Source: RI-43 sp033764725 (GTDB taxonomy: Bacteria > Pseudomonadota > Alphaproteobacteria > Caulobacterales > Aquidulcibacteraceae). Taken from it: a DNA stretch of 64,000 nt. The stretch lies in assembly GCA_033764725.1 (NCBI GenBank), contig JANRIR010000063.1:43966-107965 (forward strand), read 5' to 3'. The notes beneath the pieces were generated by a model. It saw nothing but the letters and a program-made list of their open reading frames with translations, ran no database searches and had not been told where the DNA came from. The position numbers and the translations under genes are program-made. Below, one piece after another: positions 34,929 through 44,509 of this stretch (its first letter is position 1; each line of letters starts with the position of its first letter).

Positions 34929-34967
34929 AAAAAAAAGGACGCCCGACCGGTTCACGATCGGGCGTCC
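34929..34967 (-). terminator. Rho-independent terminator downstream of lolA
   Basis: Read on the minus strand, a 12-base perfect-but-one stem GGACGCCCGATC / GGTCGGGCGTCC (34967-34956 with 34948-34937, G-T closing pair, 7-base loop) is followed by a run of eight T (34936-34929). It ends transcripts coming from lolA and separates them from xthA. The rest of the 325-base xthA-lolA gap (34968-35205) holds no gene I can support. Confidence 0.9.
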
Positions 34968-35205
34968 CATTTGTGCGCCTTGAGGGTTGGCGCATCAGCC
35001 GGGAGGGGATTCATTCCGGCACGCGTGGCCGCCGCGCTGGATCCGTCAGCGGGGGGACGACGCCGATCCAGGGGGATGAGCGACGGCCAACACGTGTCAT
35101 CTAAGCCACACAGGCGAAAAAAACAAGGTCAACCTTTTATAAATCTCTTGCCTGGTGCGCTCACGAGACAGTGAAGCCAGGAGAAAAGTACGCGATTCCA
35201 GCAGG

Positions 35206-35874
35206 TTACGGACGGCCGCTTCGCGGCAATTGATCGCGCGGCACCTGAAACAGCCTCTGTTCGAACCGCGCCGCCACGCGCTGCTCGGTCAGGATCACGC
35301 GTGTCGTCGCGCCCGACGCGTCGACCACGTCCCATCCCTGCAGCGTCATGCCCGGGCCGACGAAGCGGAGCGTCAGCACGCCGTCCGCCTGGCCGGCGCG
35401 GTCGCGCGCGGCGATCAGGATCGCCGGCCCGTCGCGTGTGACGGCAGTGACGCGCGCATCGCGATTGAGATCGAGATTGGTCTTGAGCACGAAATAGAGC
35501 GGCGTCTCGCGCAGCGGCGAGCGGTTCGTGGTGCGCAGCGCGCGATCGTTCACCGCCACGACCGAGCCGTCGGCCACGATCAGCAGCGAGGCCGGCGGGT
35601 CATACTCGAATCGCAGCCGCCCCGGGCGCTGCAGATAGAAGACGCCGGAGGCGACCGAGCCATCCGGCGCGACCTGCCGAAAGCGCCCCTGCACGGCCGC
35701 CTGGGCGTTCAGCGCCCGGTTCGCGGCGGCGATGGCCTGCACCCGCGCCTCGCCGGTCAAGGGCGCAGGCCGCGGCGCTGCGACCGCGGCGGTGGGACGA
35801 GCCTGCGCCTGCGCCAGCGCAGCGGCGGGACCAAGGGCGGCGAGCGCGGCCGCGAGCATCAGGAAGCGTTTCAT
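35206..35874 (-). CDS. lolA: Outer-membrane lipoprotein carrier LolA family protein
   Basis: LolA shuttles lipoproteins through the periplasm from LolCDE to the outer membrane. ATG 35874 gives MKRFLMLAAALAALGPAAALA, a clear signal peptide. The LolA pattern is FRQVAPDGSVASGVFYLQRPGRLRFEYDPP, followed by LLIVADGSVVAVNDRALRTT. It is 222 aa. Presence between xthA and ftsK matches the order I recall in related genomes, apart from the three-gene insertion at 36-38.7 kb. Confidence 0.9.
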   Translation of the reverse strand: MKRFLMLAAALAALGPAAALAQAQARPTAAVAAPRPAPLTGEARVQAIAAANRALNAQAAVQGRFRQVAPDGSVASGVFYLQRPGRLRFEYDPPASLLIVADGSVVAVNDRALRTTNRSPLRETPLYFVLKTNLDLNRDARVTAVTRDGPAILIAARDRAGQADGVLTLRFVGPGMTLQGWDVVDASGATTRVILTEQRVAARFEQRLFQVPRDQLPRSGRP

Positions 35875-36044
35875 GCGCCCTACATGGCCGAACATTCGGC
35901 GAAAGTAAGGGCCGCGATGCGGCGGCCCGCCGAATTCGGTTCAACCACGGTTCATGCCGCTGCGGCGCCGGTGGATTTGGCGGGCGGGAGTCCTGTAGCG
36001 TTTCGGCAATGGTCCTGAAGCGGCCGGGCGATAGGGAGCGCGCG

Positions 36045-37271
36045 ATGAGATACGATGCAGCGATCGTGGGCGGCGGCATCGGCGGCTCGGCGTTGGCCGC
36101 GACGCTGGCGCGGGCTGGCCGGCGCGTGCTCCTGCTGGAGAAATCGCAAGCCTACGAGGACCGCGTGCGCGGCGAATGGATTGCGCCGTGGGGCGTGGCG
36201 GAAACGCAGCGTCTCGGCCTTTATGATCTCTTGCGTGCGGCGGGCGGGCACCACCTGACCGAACATGTCACCTATGATGAAAGCCGCGATCCCGCGCGCG
36301 CGGAGGCGGCGCTTTTGGGGCTCGGCGTGTTTGCGGCCGGCGTGCCGGGGCCCTTGTGCCTCGGGCACCCGCTGCACTGCCAGACCTTGTTTGACGAAGC
36401 CGTGCGCGCCGGCGCCGAAGCGCATCGCGGCGTCGACGTGCTGTCGGTCGATCTCGCCGATCGCGGCGTGCTTTATGTGCAGGACGGCGAACAGCGCGTC
36501 GCGCAGGCGGAGCTGATCGTCGGCGCCGAGGGGCGCGTGTCGCTGGTGCGTGAAGCTGCGCGCGTGGCGCTGCACCAGGACAAACCGCATCACTGGTTCG
36601 CCGGGCTGCTGGTGGATGCGGTCGACGGCTGGAGCCAGGACCGCCAAGCGATCGGCACCGAAGGCGATTTCGGCTTTCTCGCTTTTCCGCAGGGCGGCGG
36701 CCGCGTGCGCGTCTATGGCGGGTATGCGTTGCAGGAGAAGGGCCGCTTCCTCGGGCCTGACGGCGCGCGGCGCTTTCTCGACGCGTTCCGCATGCGCTCT
36801 GCGCCGCGCAATCATGCGATCGCCGACGGCGCGCCGGCGGGGCCGCTTCTGTCCTATTTCAACAATGATTCCTGGACCGATGCGCCGTTTGCGCCCGGCG
36901 CCGTGCTGATCGGCGACGCCGCCGGCTGGAACGATCCGATCAATGGCCTGGGCCTCTCGATCACATATCGCGACGTGCGCATCGTTTCCGACATCCTGAA
37001 AGAAACCGCGCCCGGCGCCGCGCCGGATTTCAGGCCTTATGCGGAAGAGCGCGCCGAGCGCATGCGCCGCCTGCGTTTTGCGGGCCAGATCCAGGCCGCG
37101 CTCGACATGGAATTCGGCGAAGCGGCGCGCGCACGGCGCCGCTCCTATCATGAGCGCCGCGACGCCGATCCGACGCTCGGCGCGCACGGCCTGGCGATCA
37201 TGGGCGGCCCGGAAACGCTGCCGGCGGATTTCTTCACCGAAGCGCATCGCGCGCGCGTGCTCGAGGGCTGA
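36045..37271 (+). CDS. FAD-dependent monooxygenase/oxidoreductase
   Basis: This 408-residue flavoprotein has the Rossmann motif AIVGGGIGGSALAATLARAG, an E-K hand-off (LLLEKSQAYEDRVRGEW), LIVGAEGRVSLVR and the FAD-ribityl motif VLIGDAAGWNDPINGLGLSI. These mark a PHBH/squalene-epoxidase-type group A monooxygenase. ATG 36045 has GGGAG upstream; an earlier ATG at 36009 lacks a good site. It leads a tight operon with an NTF2-like protein and a kinase. The substrate is unknown. Confidence 0.85.
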   Translation: MRYDAAIVGGGIGGSALAATLARAGRRVLLLEKSQAYEDRVRGEWIAPWGVAETQRLGLYDLLRAAGGHHLTEHVTYDESRDPARAEAALLGLGVFAAGVPGPLCLGHPLHCQTLFDEAVRAGAEAHRGVDVLSVDLADRGVLYVQDGEQRVAQAELIVGAEGRVSLVREAARVALHQDKPHHWFAGLLVDAVDGWSQDRQAIGTEGDFGFLAFPQGGGRVRVYGGYALQEKGRFLGPDGARRFLDAFRMRSAPRNHAIADGAPAGPLLSYFNNDSWTDAPFAPGAVLIGDAAGWNDPINGLGLSITYRDVRIVSDILKETAPGAAPDFRPYAEERAERMRRLRFAGQIQAALDMEFGEAARARRRSYHERRDADPTLGAHGLAIMGGPETLPADFFTEAHRARVLEG

Positions 37272-37275
37272 GCTC

Positions 37276-37635
37276 GTGGACATCGAACGGTTCAACGCCG
37301 ATTGGCTGCGCGCGTGGAGCGACAAGGACGTCGAGCGCCTCGTCGGATTCTACACGCCGGATGCGATCTACAAGGATCCGCAAACCGTCGCCGGAATCGT
37401 CGGTCATGACGCCCTGCGCGGCTACCTCACGGCGCTATTCGCCAGTACGCCGCCGATGCGCTACACGCCGGAAACGACCTGGGCGATCGAAGGCGGATTT
37501 TGCGGACGCTGGTTCTGCGCCATCGGCGCCGCGGGGGAGGCGGGCGCGCTGCGCGGCTTCGATCTCGTCCTGATGGCGAACGATCGCATCGCCTACAACG
37601 AAGTCTATGTCCATCAATTGCCGGCGCCGGCATGA
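37276..37635 (+). CDS. NTF2-like / SnoaL-fold protein
   Basis: This is a 119-residue single-domain protein of the SnoaL/NTF2 fold: FNADWLRAWSDKDVERLVGFYTPDAIYKDP is the typical first helix-turn, followed by GHDALRGYLTALF. Such proteins act as small cyclases or isomerases or as ligand-binding partners of oxygenases. GTG 37276 is the start, 5 bases after the monooxygenase stop. Its stop overlaps the kinase ATG (ATGA), so all three genes are translated together. Confidence 0.82.
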   Translation: MDIERFNADWLRAWSDKDVERLVGFYTPDAIYKDPQTVAGIVGHDALRGYLTALFASTPPMRYTPETTWAIEGGFCGRWFCAIGAAGEAGALRGFDLVLMANDRIAYNEVYVHQLPAPA

Positions 37636-38705
37636 CGCCGGACATCCGCCCGCCCGATGCGATCGACGCTGCATGGCTTGACGCGGTGCTGGCGTATGCC
37701 GGCGTCGAGGCGCGTGTCGACTCCTTCACAGCGAAGAAGGTCGGCACCGGTCAGATCGGCGATTGCGTGCGCTTTCATCTGTCCTATGCGCGCGCCTCGG
37801 CGGACGCGCCGACGACGCTGGTCGGGAAATTTCCCGCGGCCGGCGCAGAAAGCCGCGCCACCGGCGTCGCGCTCGGCAATTATCATCGCGAGGTGAAATT
37901 CTATCAGGTGCTGCAGGCGCGCGCGCGGATCGCGACGCCGCGCTGCTACTTCACCGAGGTCGATGAAGCGACGCACGATTTTGTCCTCATGATGGGCGAT
38001 CTCGCGCCGGCCGAGCAGGGCGATCAATTGGCCGGCGTGTCCTTGGCGCAGGCGCGCGTCGTTCTGCGCGAGGCCGCCAAGCTGCACGCCGCCTATTGGG
38101 AGGATCGCACGCTTGAATCCTATCCCTGGGTGAGCGGCACGCCGCAGGCGCCTAATCCTGTGCAGCCGGAGATCGTCTCGGGTTTGTGGGCAGGCTTCGT
38201 ACAGCGCTACGGCGCACGCGTCACGCCTGCGGCGCGGCGCATCGGCGACGCGCTGTGCGCGGATCTGGCGCGCTACGACGCGTTCCGCGCCGGCGTGCGC
38301 TGCCTCACGCACAATGATTTCCGGCCCGACAATATGCTGTTTTCGCAGACGCCGGCGCAGGCGCCCGTCACGGTCGTCGATTGGCAGTCCTTCGCGTTCG
38401 GACCAGGTGCGGCCGATATCGGCTACTTCATCGCAGGCGCGCTCGACCCGGCGGTGCGCCGCGCCGAGGAATCCGCGCTTCTCGACGTTTATCTGGGCGA
38501 ACTCGACGCGCAGGGCGTCGGCGCCTACCCGCCCGATCAGCTCAAGCGCCACTATGTCGCCGGCGCCTATCAGCATTTCCTGACGGCGTTTTTCGCCGCC
38601 ATGCTGGTGACGCAGACCGAGCGCGGCGACGCGATGTTTTTTCGCATGCTGGACGGGGCGGTCGATCTCATTCTCGACCACGGCGCCGATCGCTGGTTCG
38701 ATTAA
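37632..38705 (+). CDS. Phosphotransferase (APH / ecdysteroid-kinase-like family)
   Basis: This is a 357-residue protein-kinase-fold small-molecule kinase. The N-lobe is VGTGQIGDCVRFHLSY with Lys in TLVGKFP; the catalytic loop is CLTHNDFRPDNMLF (Brenner motif), and the metal motif is VVDWQSFAFGPGAADIGYF. It resembles the EcKL/DUF1679-type phosphotransferases that are common in soil alphaproteobacteria with lipid or steroid catabolism genes. The cognate metabolite is unknown. It is coupled to the NTF2-like gene and converges with ftsK 4 bases away. Confidence 0.85.
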   Translation: MTPDIRPPDAIDAAWLDAVLAYAGVEARVDSFTAKKVGTGQIGDCVRFHLSYARASADAPTTLVGKFPAAGAESRATGVALGNYHREVKFYQVLQARARIATPRCYFTEVDEATHDFVLMMGDLAPAEQGDQLAGVSLAQARVVLREAAKLHAAYWEDRTLESYPWVSGTPQAPNPVQPEIVSGLWAGFVQRYGARVTPAARRIGDALCADLARYDAFRAGVRCLTHNDFRPDNMLFSQTPAQAPVTVVDWQSFAFGPGAADIGYFIAGALDPAVRRAEESALLDVYLGELDAQGVGAYPPDQLKRHYVAGAYQHFLTAFFAAMLVTQTERGDAMFFRMLDGAVDLILDHGADRWFD

Positions 38706-38709
38706 GGCG

Positions 38710-41124
38710 TCAGCTCTCGTTCAATTGCCCGATCAGGATGTCGCGCTTGCCGGCGGCGTTCGCCGTCGATACCACGCCTTCCTTTTCCAGCCGTTCGACG
38801 AGCGTTGCGGCGCGATTGTAGCCGATGTTCAGCCGCCGCTGGAGGTACGACGTCGAGGCCTTGCGGTCGCGCGCGACGATCTCGACGGCGCGATCATACA
38901 GATCGTCCCCGGAGGATTCGAACAGCATCGGCGCTTCGTCGTCGTCCTCGTCGGTCTCGTCTTCCGTGACGTCGGAGCGGTACTTCGGCGCGCCTTGCTC
39001 CTTGAGCGTGGCGACCACGCGCTCGACTTCCGCATCGGTGACGAAGGGCCCGTGCAGACGGCGAATGCGCCCGCCGCCGGCCATGAACAAAAGATCGCCC
39101 TGGCCCAGCAATTGTTCGGCGCCTTGCTCGCCAAGAATTGTGCGGCTGTCGATCTTGGAGGTGACCTGATACGAGATGCGCGTCGGGAAATTCGCCTTGA
39201 TCGTGCCGGTGATGACGTCGACCGACGGGCGTTGCGTCGCCATGATCAGGTGGATGCCCGCCGCGCGCGCCATCTGCGCCAGGCGCTGCACCGCAGCCTC
39301 GATCTCCTTGCCGGCCACGATCATCAGATCGGCCATCTCGTCGATGACGACGACGATATACGGCATCGGCTCAAGCGGCAGCGTCTTGGTGTCGTAGATC
39401 GGCTCGCCCGTGTTGGGATCGAAACCGGAATGCACTTTACGCTCGAGCGATTCCCCGCTGCGCAGCGCCTCATCCACGCGCTCGTTATAGCCGGTGATGT
39501 TGCGCACGCCGAGTTTCGCCATCTTGCGATAGCGCTCCTCCATCTCGCGCACGGTCCATTTCAGCGCGACGACCGCTTTCTTCGGATCGGTCACGACAGG
39601 GGAGAGGAGGTGGGGAATGCCCTCATAGACGCTGAGCTCCAGCATCTTGGGGTCGATCATGATGAAGCAGCACTCTTCCGGCGTGTGCCGGTAGAGCAGC
39701 GACAGGATCATCGCATTGATGCCGACCGATTTCCCCGAGCCCGTGGTGCCGGCGATCAACAGGTGCGGCATCTTCGAGAGATCGGCGGCGAACGGCTCGC
39801 CCTCGATGGTTTCGCCGAGCGCCAGAGGCAGCGCGCCCTGATTGCCGATGAAGGACGGGCTAGAGAACAGCGTCCGCAGGAACACCGTCTCGCGCTTCGG
39901 GTTCGGCAATTCGATGCCGATCGCGTTGCGGCCGGGGATGACCGCGACGCGTGCGGCGGTCGCGCTCATCGAGCGCGCGATATCGTCAGCGAGGCCGACC
40001 CCGCGGGAAGACTTAACGCCCGGCGCGGGCTCGAGCTCGAACAACGTGACGACGGGGCCAGGCCGCGCCGAAACGATCTCGCCCTGTACGCCGAAATCCT
40101 GCAGCACCGCTTCGAGCTGGCGGCTCATGGCGTGCAGCTGCGCGGGATCCGCGTGGCTGGTGCGCTGTTTCGGCATCGAGAAGAGGTTCTCGCTCGGCAG
40201 CTCGAAGCGCCCGTTGCCGATATAGGCTGTGGTTTGCTGCTTGGAGTTCGAGGCGGCGCGCGGCGCGGGCGCGCGCTGCGGTGCGAAGCGGCGTTGCGCC
40301 GGCGCTTCCTCTGCAGCCCGCGGCTCCATGCGCGTGGGCGCTGGCTCGGGCTCGAGCGATTCGATGGAGGACGGGAGCGTGCGCGGCTGCCGGCGCGGCG
40401 GCTCCGCGAGACGCGGACGTCCGTCGTTCCAGGCGCCGGGATCCTCGCGCTTCACGCGGTCTTGAACGTAGGTGAGCGCGCGCGTCGCGCCGCCGGCCGT
40501 CGCCGCCGCGGCGCGCGAAGCGGCGTCCGCCGCCAGTCGCACGTCGCGGGGCTTCAACTGGAACGCCCAACCAACACTGAACAGACCGCCGATGGCGGCG
40601 AGGAAACCCGCGGCGGTGCGCGGGAACGGAAGACCGGGCAGCGAAGCGAGGCCCGAGAGAAGATTTGCGGCTGCGTCGCCGGCCATGCCGCCAAAGCCAG
40701 TGGCGAGCGGCCAGCCTTCATTGGTCGGAATGCACGAAGCCGCGCCCGCGAGCAGCACGACGCCCGCGACGCCCGCGAGCAGACGCGGCCGATCGATGCG
40801 CGCCGTCATGCGTTGGCGCCAGATGCGGAGGCCGCCGGCGGCGATGAGCGCGGCCATGGCGAGCGGCGAAGCCGCGCCGAGGCCTTGCACGGCGATGTCG
40901 GCGAACGCGGCGCCAGGGCCGCCGAAGAGATTGTGCGCTTGTCCGTCGCTCGCGACGTTGAGCGAAGGATCCTCCGGTGAATAGGAGAGCACTGCGCCGA
41001 GGCCATAGACGCCGAGCAGCGCGGAGCCGACCGACAAGGTCGCGCGCTTCAGCGCCTGGCGTGCGAGCGCCGTGTTCGGGGCGGAAGGGATCTGCCCCTC
41101 GGAGGAGAACGTTTCGTCAGTCAT
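38710..41124 (-). CDS. ftsK: DNA translocase FtsK
   Basis: FtsK pumps the terminus region through the division septum and links segregation to division. N-terminal TM helices occupy about residues 30-185, a Pro/Arg-rich linker runs to about 320, and the motor domain has Walker A GTTGSGKSVGINAMI, Walker B VVIDEMADLMIV, LIMATQRPSVDVITG and FPTRISYQVTSKIDSRTI. The C-terminal winged-helix gamma domain (TSYLQRRLNIGYNRAATLVERLEKEG) recognises KOPS. It is 804 aa, complete. The 308-base upstream gap to amt is AT-richer and must contain its promoter. Confidence 0.97.
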   Translation of the reverse strand: MTDETFSSEGQIPSAPNTALARQALKRATLSVGSALLGVYGLGAVLSYSPEDPSLNVASDGQAHNLFGGPGAAFADIAVQGLGAASPLAMAALIAAGGLRIWRQRMTARIDRPRLLAGVAGVVLLAGAASCIPTNEGWPLATGFGGMAGDAAANLLSGLASLPGLPFPRTAAGFLAAIGGLFSVGWAFQLKPRDVRLAADAASRAAAATAGGATRALTYVQDRVKREDPGAWNDGRPRLAEPPRRQPRTLPSSIESLEPEPAPTRMEPRAAEEAPAQRRFAPQRAPAPRAASNSKQQTTAYIGNGRFELPSENLFSMPKQRTSHADPAQLHAMSRQLEAVLQDFGVQGEIVSARPGPVVTLFELEPAPGVKSSRGVGLADDIARSMSATAARVAVIPGRNAIGIELPNPKRETVFLRTLFSSPSFIGNQGALPLALGETIEGEPFAADLSKMPHLLIAGTTGSGKSVGINAMILSLLYRHTPEECCFIMIDPKMLELSVYEGIPHLLSPVVTDPKKAVVALKWTVREMEERYRKMAKLGVRNITGYNERVDEALRSGESLERKVHSGFDPNTGEPIYDTKTLPLEPMPYIVVVIDEMADLMIVAGKEIEAAVQRLAQMARAAGIHLIMATQRPSVDVITGTIKANFPTRISYQVTSKIDSRTILGEQGAEQLLGQGDLLFMAGGGRIRRLHGPFVTDAEVERVVATLKEQGAPKYRSDVTEDETDEDDDEAPMLFESSGDDLYDRAVEIVARDRKASTSYLQRRLNIGYNRAATLVERLEKEGVVSTANAAGKRDILIGQLNES

Positions 41125-41356
41125 GTGGATCGGCGCTTCTTCAGCGAAGGCCGCGATCCTTCGGCCCGGCGAGTTACCAGGACGTTGACGGTAGCGCCGG
41201 TATCACAAGTTTCCGCGTTGAAATGTCAGAAGTTAAGAGCCGCAAGGCTCGTTGCATGGAACTACCAAGTAGCGCTTCACCAAGCTTAACGCGCTTCAAT
41301 TGAATTTCGATTCACACGCGTTACGAAACGAAGAAACCAACATTGCCGAAAAGAAA

Positions 41357-41391
41357 ACGGGCGCGACCCAGGGAGAAGGAGTCGCGCCCGT
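41357..41391 (-). terminator. Rho-independent terminator downstream of amt
   Basis: Perfect 11-base stem: ACGGGCGCGAC (41357-41367) pairs with GTCGCGCCCGT (41381-41391) around a 13-base loop. On the minus strand it is followed by TTTTCTTTT. It lies 42 bases beyond the amt stop codon, in the correct orientation. Confidence 0.9.
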
Positions 41392-41432
41392 TGATCATCG
41401 ACGTTCAAAGAACGCCGGCGATCGGTGTTGCA

Positions 41433-43052
41433 TTACGGATGATACGCAAGCTCTCCGTGCTCGTTGATGTCGAGACCTTCGATCTCGGTCTCTTTCGACA
41501 CGCGGAGCAGGCCAAGCACGCGGAGCACGATCCAGATGATCGCGCTGCCGACGCCGGACCACACGAGCGTGACAAGCACGCCCTTCGCTTGCGCCGTCAG
41601 CTGCGTGACCATGTCGTACGCGGCGACGGGGCAGGTGGCGAGCACCGCGCCGGCTTCCGAGCACCCGACATAATCGACGACGCCAGCGCCGCCCCAGGCC
41701 GGGTTGACGACGAGGCCGGTGCCGATGGCGCCGACGATGCCGCCGACGCCGTGGATACCGAACACGTCGAGCGCGTCGTCATAGCCGAGCATGTTCTTCA
41801 GCGCCGAGCAGGCGAAGAGACAGATCGGTCCGACAACGAGGCCGAGGATGATTGCGCCCATCGGACCGGCGAAGCCGGCCGCCGGCGTGATCGCCACGAG
41901 GCCCGCGACGATGCCCGACGCCATGCCGAGCAGCGAAGCTTTGCCCTTGGTGAGCATTTCCGTGAGCGTCCAGGCGAAGCCCGCTGCGGCCGGCGCCAGG
42001 AACGTGTTGGCCATCGCCAGCACCGAATAATAGTTCGACTCCAGGTTCGATCCGGCGTTGAAGCCGAACCAGCCGAACCACAGCAGGCCCGTGCCGATCA
42101 GCACCATCGTCAGCGAGTGCGGCGGCATCGGCTCCTTCTTGTAGCCGGTGCGCCGGCCAAGAATGATGCAGCCCACGAGCGCCGCGATGCCGGAATTGAT
42201 GTGCACCACGGTGCCGCCGGCGAAGTCGAGCGCGCCGAAGCCCCAGATGAGGCCCGAGGCGATCGGCGCTTCCGGGTTCGTCGCCACCGCGTCCGGCCCC
42301 GGCCACCACCAGACCATGTGCGCCATGGGATAGTAGACGAGGAGCGGCCACACGATCGCGAAGATCACGATGCCGATGAACTTCACGCGCTCGGCGAGGC
42401 CGCCGAACACGAGGGCCGCGGTGATGCACGCGAAGGTCATCTGGAAGACGACGAACACGAGCTCGGGCAGGTAGACGCCGGTGGAGAACGTCGCGACCAG
42501 ATTGTCCGAGAGATCCGTGCCCGCGTCTCCGAGGAAGAACCGTCCCGTGCCGCCGATGAACGTGTCGAGCGACCCTGGCCCCGTCGTGAACGACAGCGAA
42601 TAGCCGACGAGCGCGTACATGATCATGCCGATGACGGTGATCGTGGTCACGTTCATCAGCACCGAGAGCATGTTCTTGGTGCGGACCAGGCCGCCATAGA
42701 AGAGCGCCAGGCCCGGAATGATCATCAGGAAGACCGCGATGGTCGAAACCATCATCCAGGTGGTGTCGCCCTTGTCGACGGTCTGTTCCGGCGCCGCGAT
42801 GCCCTCGGGGGCGGCTGCGGCTTCGGCCGCCGCGGCTTCCGCCGGAGCGACGGTGGCCTCAGGAGCTGCTTCGGCCGGCGTGGCCGTCGCTTCCGGCGCG
42901 GTCACAGCCGGGGCCGCCGGCGGCGCGGCGTCCTGCGCCAGCACATCCGGGGCCGAGAGCCCGAGCGCAAACGCCGCGGCGAGAGCCGCGACGCCCAATC
43001 TTATATCCCGCCAGGCTAGCCTGAAGCCCCGCGCCGAGTTTCGTGTATTCAT
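41433..43052 (-). CDS. amtB: Ammonium transporter (Amt/MEP/Rh family)
   Basis: This is an 11-TM ammonium channel with an unusual N-terminus: a signal peptide (RLGVAALAAAFALGLSA, then DVLAQ), then about 55 residues of Ala/Pro/Glu-rich low-complexity sequence before the Amt domain (TTWMMVSTIAVFLMIIPGLALFYGGLVRTKN). The pore His residues appear in GGTVVHINSG and VFGIHGVGG. ATG 43052 has AAGGGGAA upstream. The length is 539 aa. No PII gene (glnK) is adjacent, unlike many amtB loci. Confidence 0.95.
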   Translation of the reverse strand: MNTRNSARGFRLAWRDIRLGVAALAAAFALGLSAPDVLAQDAAPPAAPAVTAPEATATPAEAAPEATVAPAEAAAAEAAAAPEGIAAPEQTVDKGDTTWMMVSTIAVFLMIIPGLALFYGGLVRTKNMLSVLMNVTTITVIGMIMYALVGYSLSFTTGPGSLDTFIGGTGRFFLGDAGTDLSDNLVATFSTGVYLPELVFVVFQMTFACITAALVFGGLAERVKFIGIVIFAIVWPLLVYYPMAHMVWWWPGPDAVATNPEAPIASGLIWGFGALDFAGGTVVHINSGIAALVGCIILGRRTGYKKEPMPPHSLTMVLIGTGLLWFGWFGFNAGSNLESNYYSVLAMANTFLAPAAAGFAWTLTEMLTKGKASLLGMASGIVAGLVAITPAAGFAGPMGAIILGLVVGPICLFACSALKNMLGYDDALDVFGIHGVGGIVGAIGTGLVVNPAWGGAGVVDYVGCSEAGAVLATCPVAAYDMVTQLTAQAKGVLVTLVWSGVGSAIIWIVLRVLGLLRVSKETEIEGLDINEHGELAYHP

Positions 43053-43263
43053 AAGGTTCCCCTTGATCGCCCATCTGACCGACAAGACTGGTGGGGGCAG
43101 CGTCCGCGCCCAATTCCCAGGCGATTGACGGGGTGGGGAGGCGTCGCGGCAAGAAGGGGAGGGGGGCGTAACCCTTCGCGGCCGCAACATCGCCCAAGAA
43201 ACGGGCGAAGGCGCCCAAATAAATGGCGGCGCGGGCGGACCTAGACCTGGGGTGGTTGTGGAT

Positions 43264-44502
43264 ATGTCACGAACGGACGTCGCGATCGTCGGAGGCGGGC
43301 CAGTAGGGCTGACCTTAGCGCTCGCTTTGGAGCAGGCGGGCGCCTCCGTGGCGGTCGTGGACGCCGCTGCGCCCGAGACGGCGCTCGCGCCCGAGTTCGA
43401 TGGCCGCGCCTTCGCGATCGCGTTCGCCAATTTCCGCATGTGGCGCGCGCTAGGGCTGGGCGATGCGCTCGATCCCGTCGTGCAACCGATCGCGCGCATC
43501 ATGGTCACGGACGGACGCCCGCTGGGAGGCGTGCGCAAGGGCGGACCGTCGCTGCTGCATCTGATGTTCGATGCCGACGAGGCGGGCGAGGCGCTCGGCT
43601 ACATGGTCGAGCATCGTCACCTGCGCAAAGCGCTGGAGGAGCGCATTCGCGCCAGCGGCGTGAAGCGCATCGCCCCGATGGGCGTCACGTCCTTTATGGT
43701 TAACGCGACGGGCGTGTCACTCGAGCTCGCCGACAAGTCGACGATCGAGGCGTCGCTTCTGGTCGGCGCCGACGGCCGCCGCTCATTCGTCCGTACACGG
43801 ACGGGCATCCGCACGATCGGCTGGGATTACGATGCGACGGCGATCGTCGCCACGGTGCGCCACGAGAAGCCGCACGAAGCGGTCGCGCACGAATTCTTTC
43901 TGCCGGCGGGCCCGTTCGCGATCCTGCCGCTGACGGGAAATCGCGCCAACATCGTCTGGGCCGAGAAGCGCAAGGTGGCCGCCGCGATCAACGCCATGAA
44001 CGCGGAGGATTTCCGTGCTGAGCTGAAGCGCCGGTTCGGCGACTTCCTTGGCGACGTCTGGCTCGAAGGCCCGCGCTTTTCCTACCCGCTGTCGATGCAG
44101 ATCGCCGAGAAGATGATCGCGCCGCGCCTCGCGCTCGCAGGCGATTCCGCGCACGCCATCCATCCGATCGCAGGGCAGGGCCTCAATCTCGGCCTCAAGG
44201 ATGCGGCCGCGTTGGCCGAATGCGTCGGCGATGCGCTGGGGCTCGGCCTCGACGCCGGCGATGCGACGGCGCTCACGCGCTATCAGCGTTGGCGGCGCTT
44301 CGACAATGTCGGCATGGCGTGCGCGATGGAATTCTTCGATCGGCTGTTCTCGAACGATGTCGCGCCGGTGCGCAGCGCGCGCCGGCTCGGGCTGGAGATC
44401 GTCAATCGCATCGGCCCCGCGCGGCGCTTCTTCATGCGTCAGGCCGGCGGCGCATCGGGCAATATGCCGAAACTGCTGCGCGGCGAGGAATTGTCGGCGT
44501 GA
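43264..44502 (+). CDS. UbiH/UbiF/VisC/COQ6 family FAD hydroxylase
   Basis: Members hydroxylate the ubiquinone ring. Motifs are the Rossmann VAIVGGGPVGLTLALALEQAG, the DG motif LLVGADGRRSFVR, and the family fingerprint LAGDSAHAIHPIAGQGLNLGLKDA (two parts). ATG 43264 (MSRTDVAIVGG) is preferred over GTG 43252. It is 412 aa. Which ring position it hydroxylates (UbiH, UbiF or UbiL role) is not clear from sequence alone. It converges with the histidine kinase. Confidence 0.88.
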   Translation: MSRTDVAIVGGGPVGLTLALALEQAGASVAVVDAAAPETALAPEFDGRAFAIAFANFRMWRALGLGDALDPVVQPIARIMVTDGRPLGGVRKGGPSLLHLMFDADEAGEALGYMVEHRHLRKALEERIRASGVKRIAPMGVTSFMVNATGVSLELADKSTIEASLLVGADGRRSFVRTRTGIRTIGWDYDATAIVATVRHEKPHEAVAHEFFLPAGPFAILPLTGNRANIVWAEKRKVAAAINAMNAEDFRAELKRRFGDFLGDVWLEGPRFSYPLSMQIAEKMIAPRLALAGDSAHAIHPIAGQGLNLGLKDAAALAECVGDALGLGLDAGDATALTRYQRWRRFDNVGMACAMEFFDRLFSNDVAPVRSARRLGLEIVNRIGPARRFFMRQAGGASGNMPKLLRGEELSA

Positions 44503-44509
44503 CCTGAAA

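Noticed and set aside
38725..40980. 751-codon plus-strand open frame opposite ftsK
   Set aside because: Mirror frame of ftsK with composition typical of antisense GC-rich sequence.
41284..41300. TTAACGCGCTTCAAT upstream of ftsK as a CtrA site
   Set aside because: The second half-site is CAAT rather than TTAA at the required spacing.
41343..43019. 558-codon plus-strand open frame opposite amt
   Set aside because: Begins inside the amt terminator and mirrors the transporter gene; His/Arg/Asp-rich without motifs.
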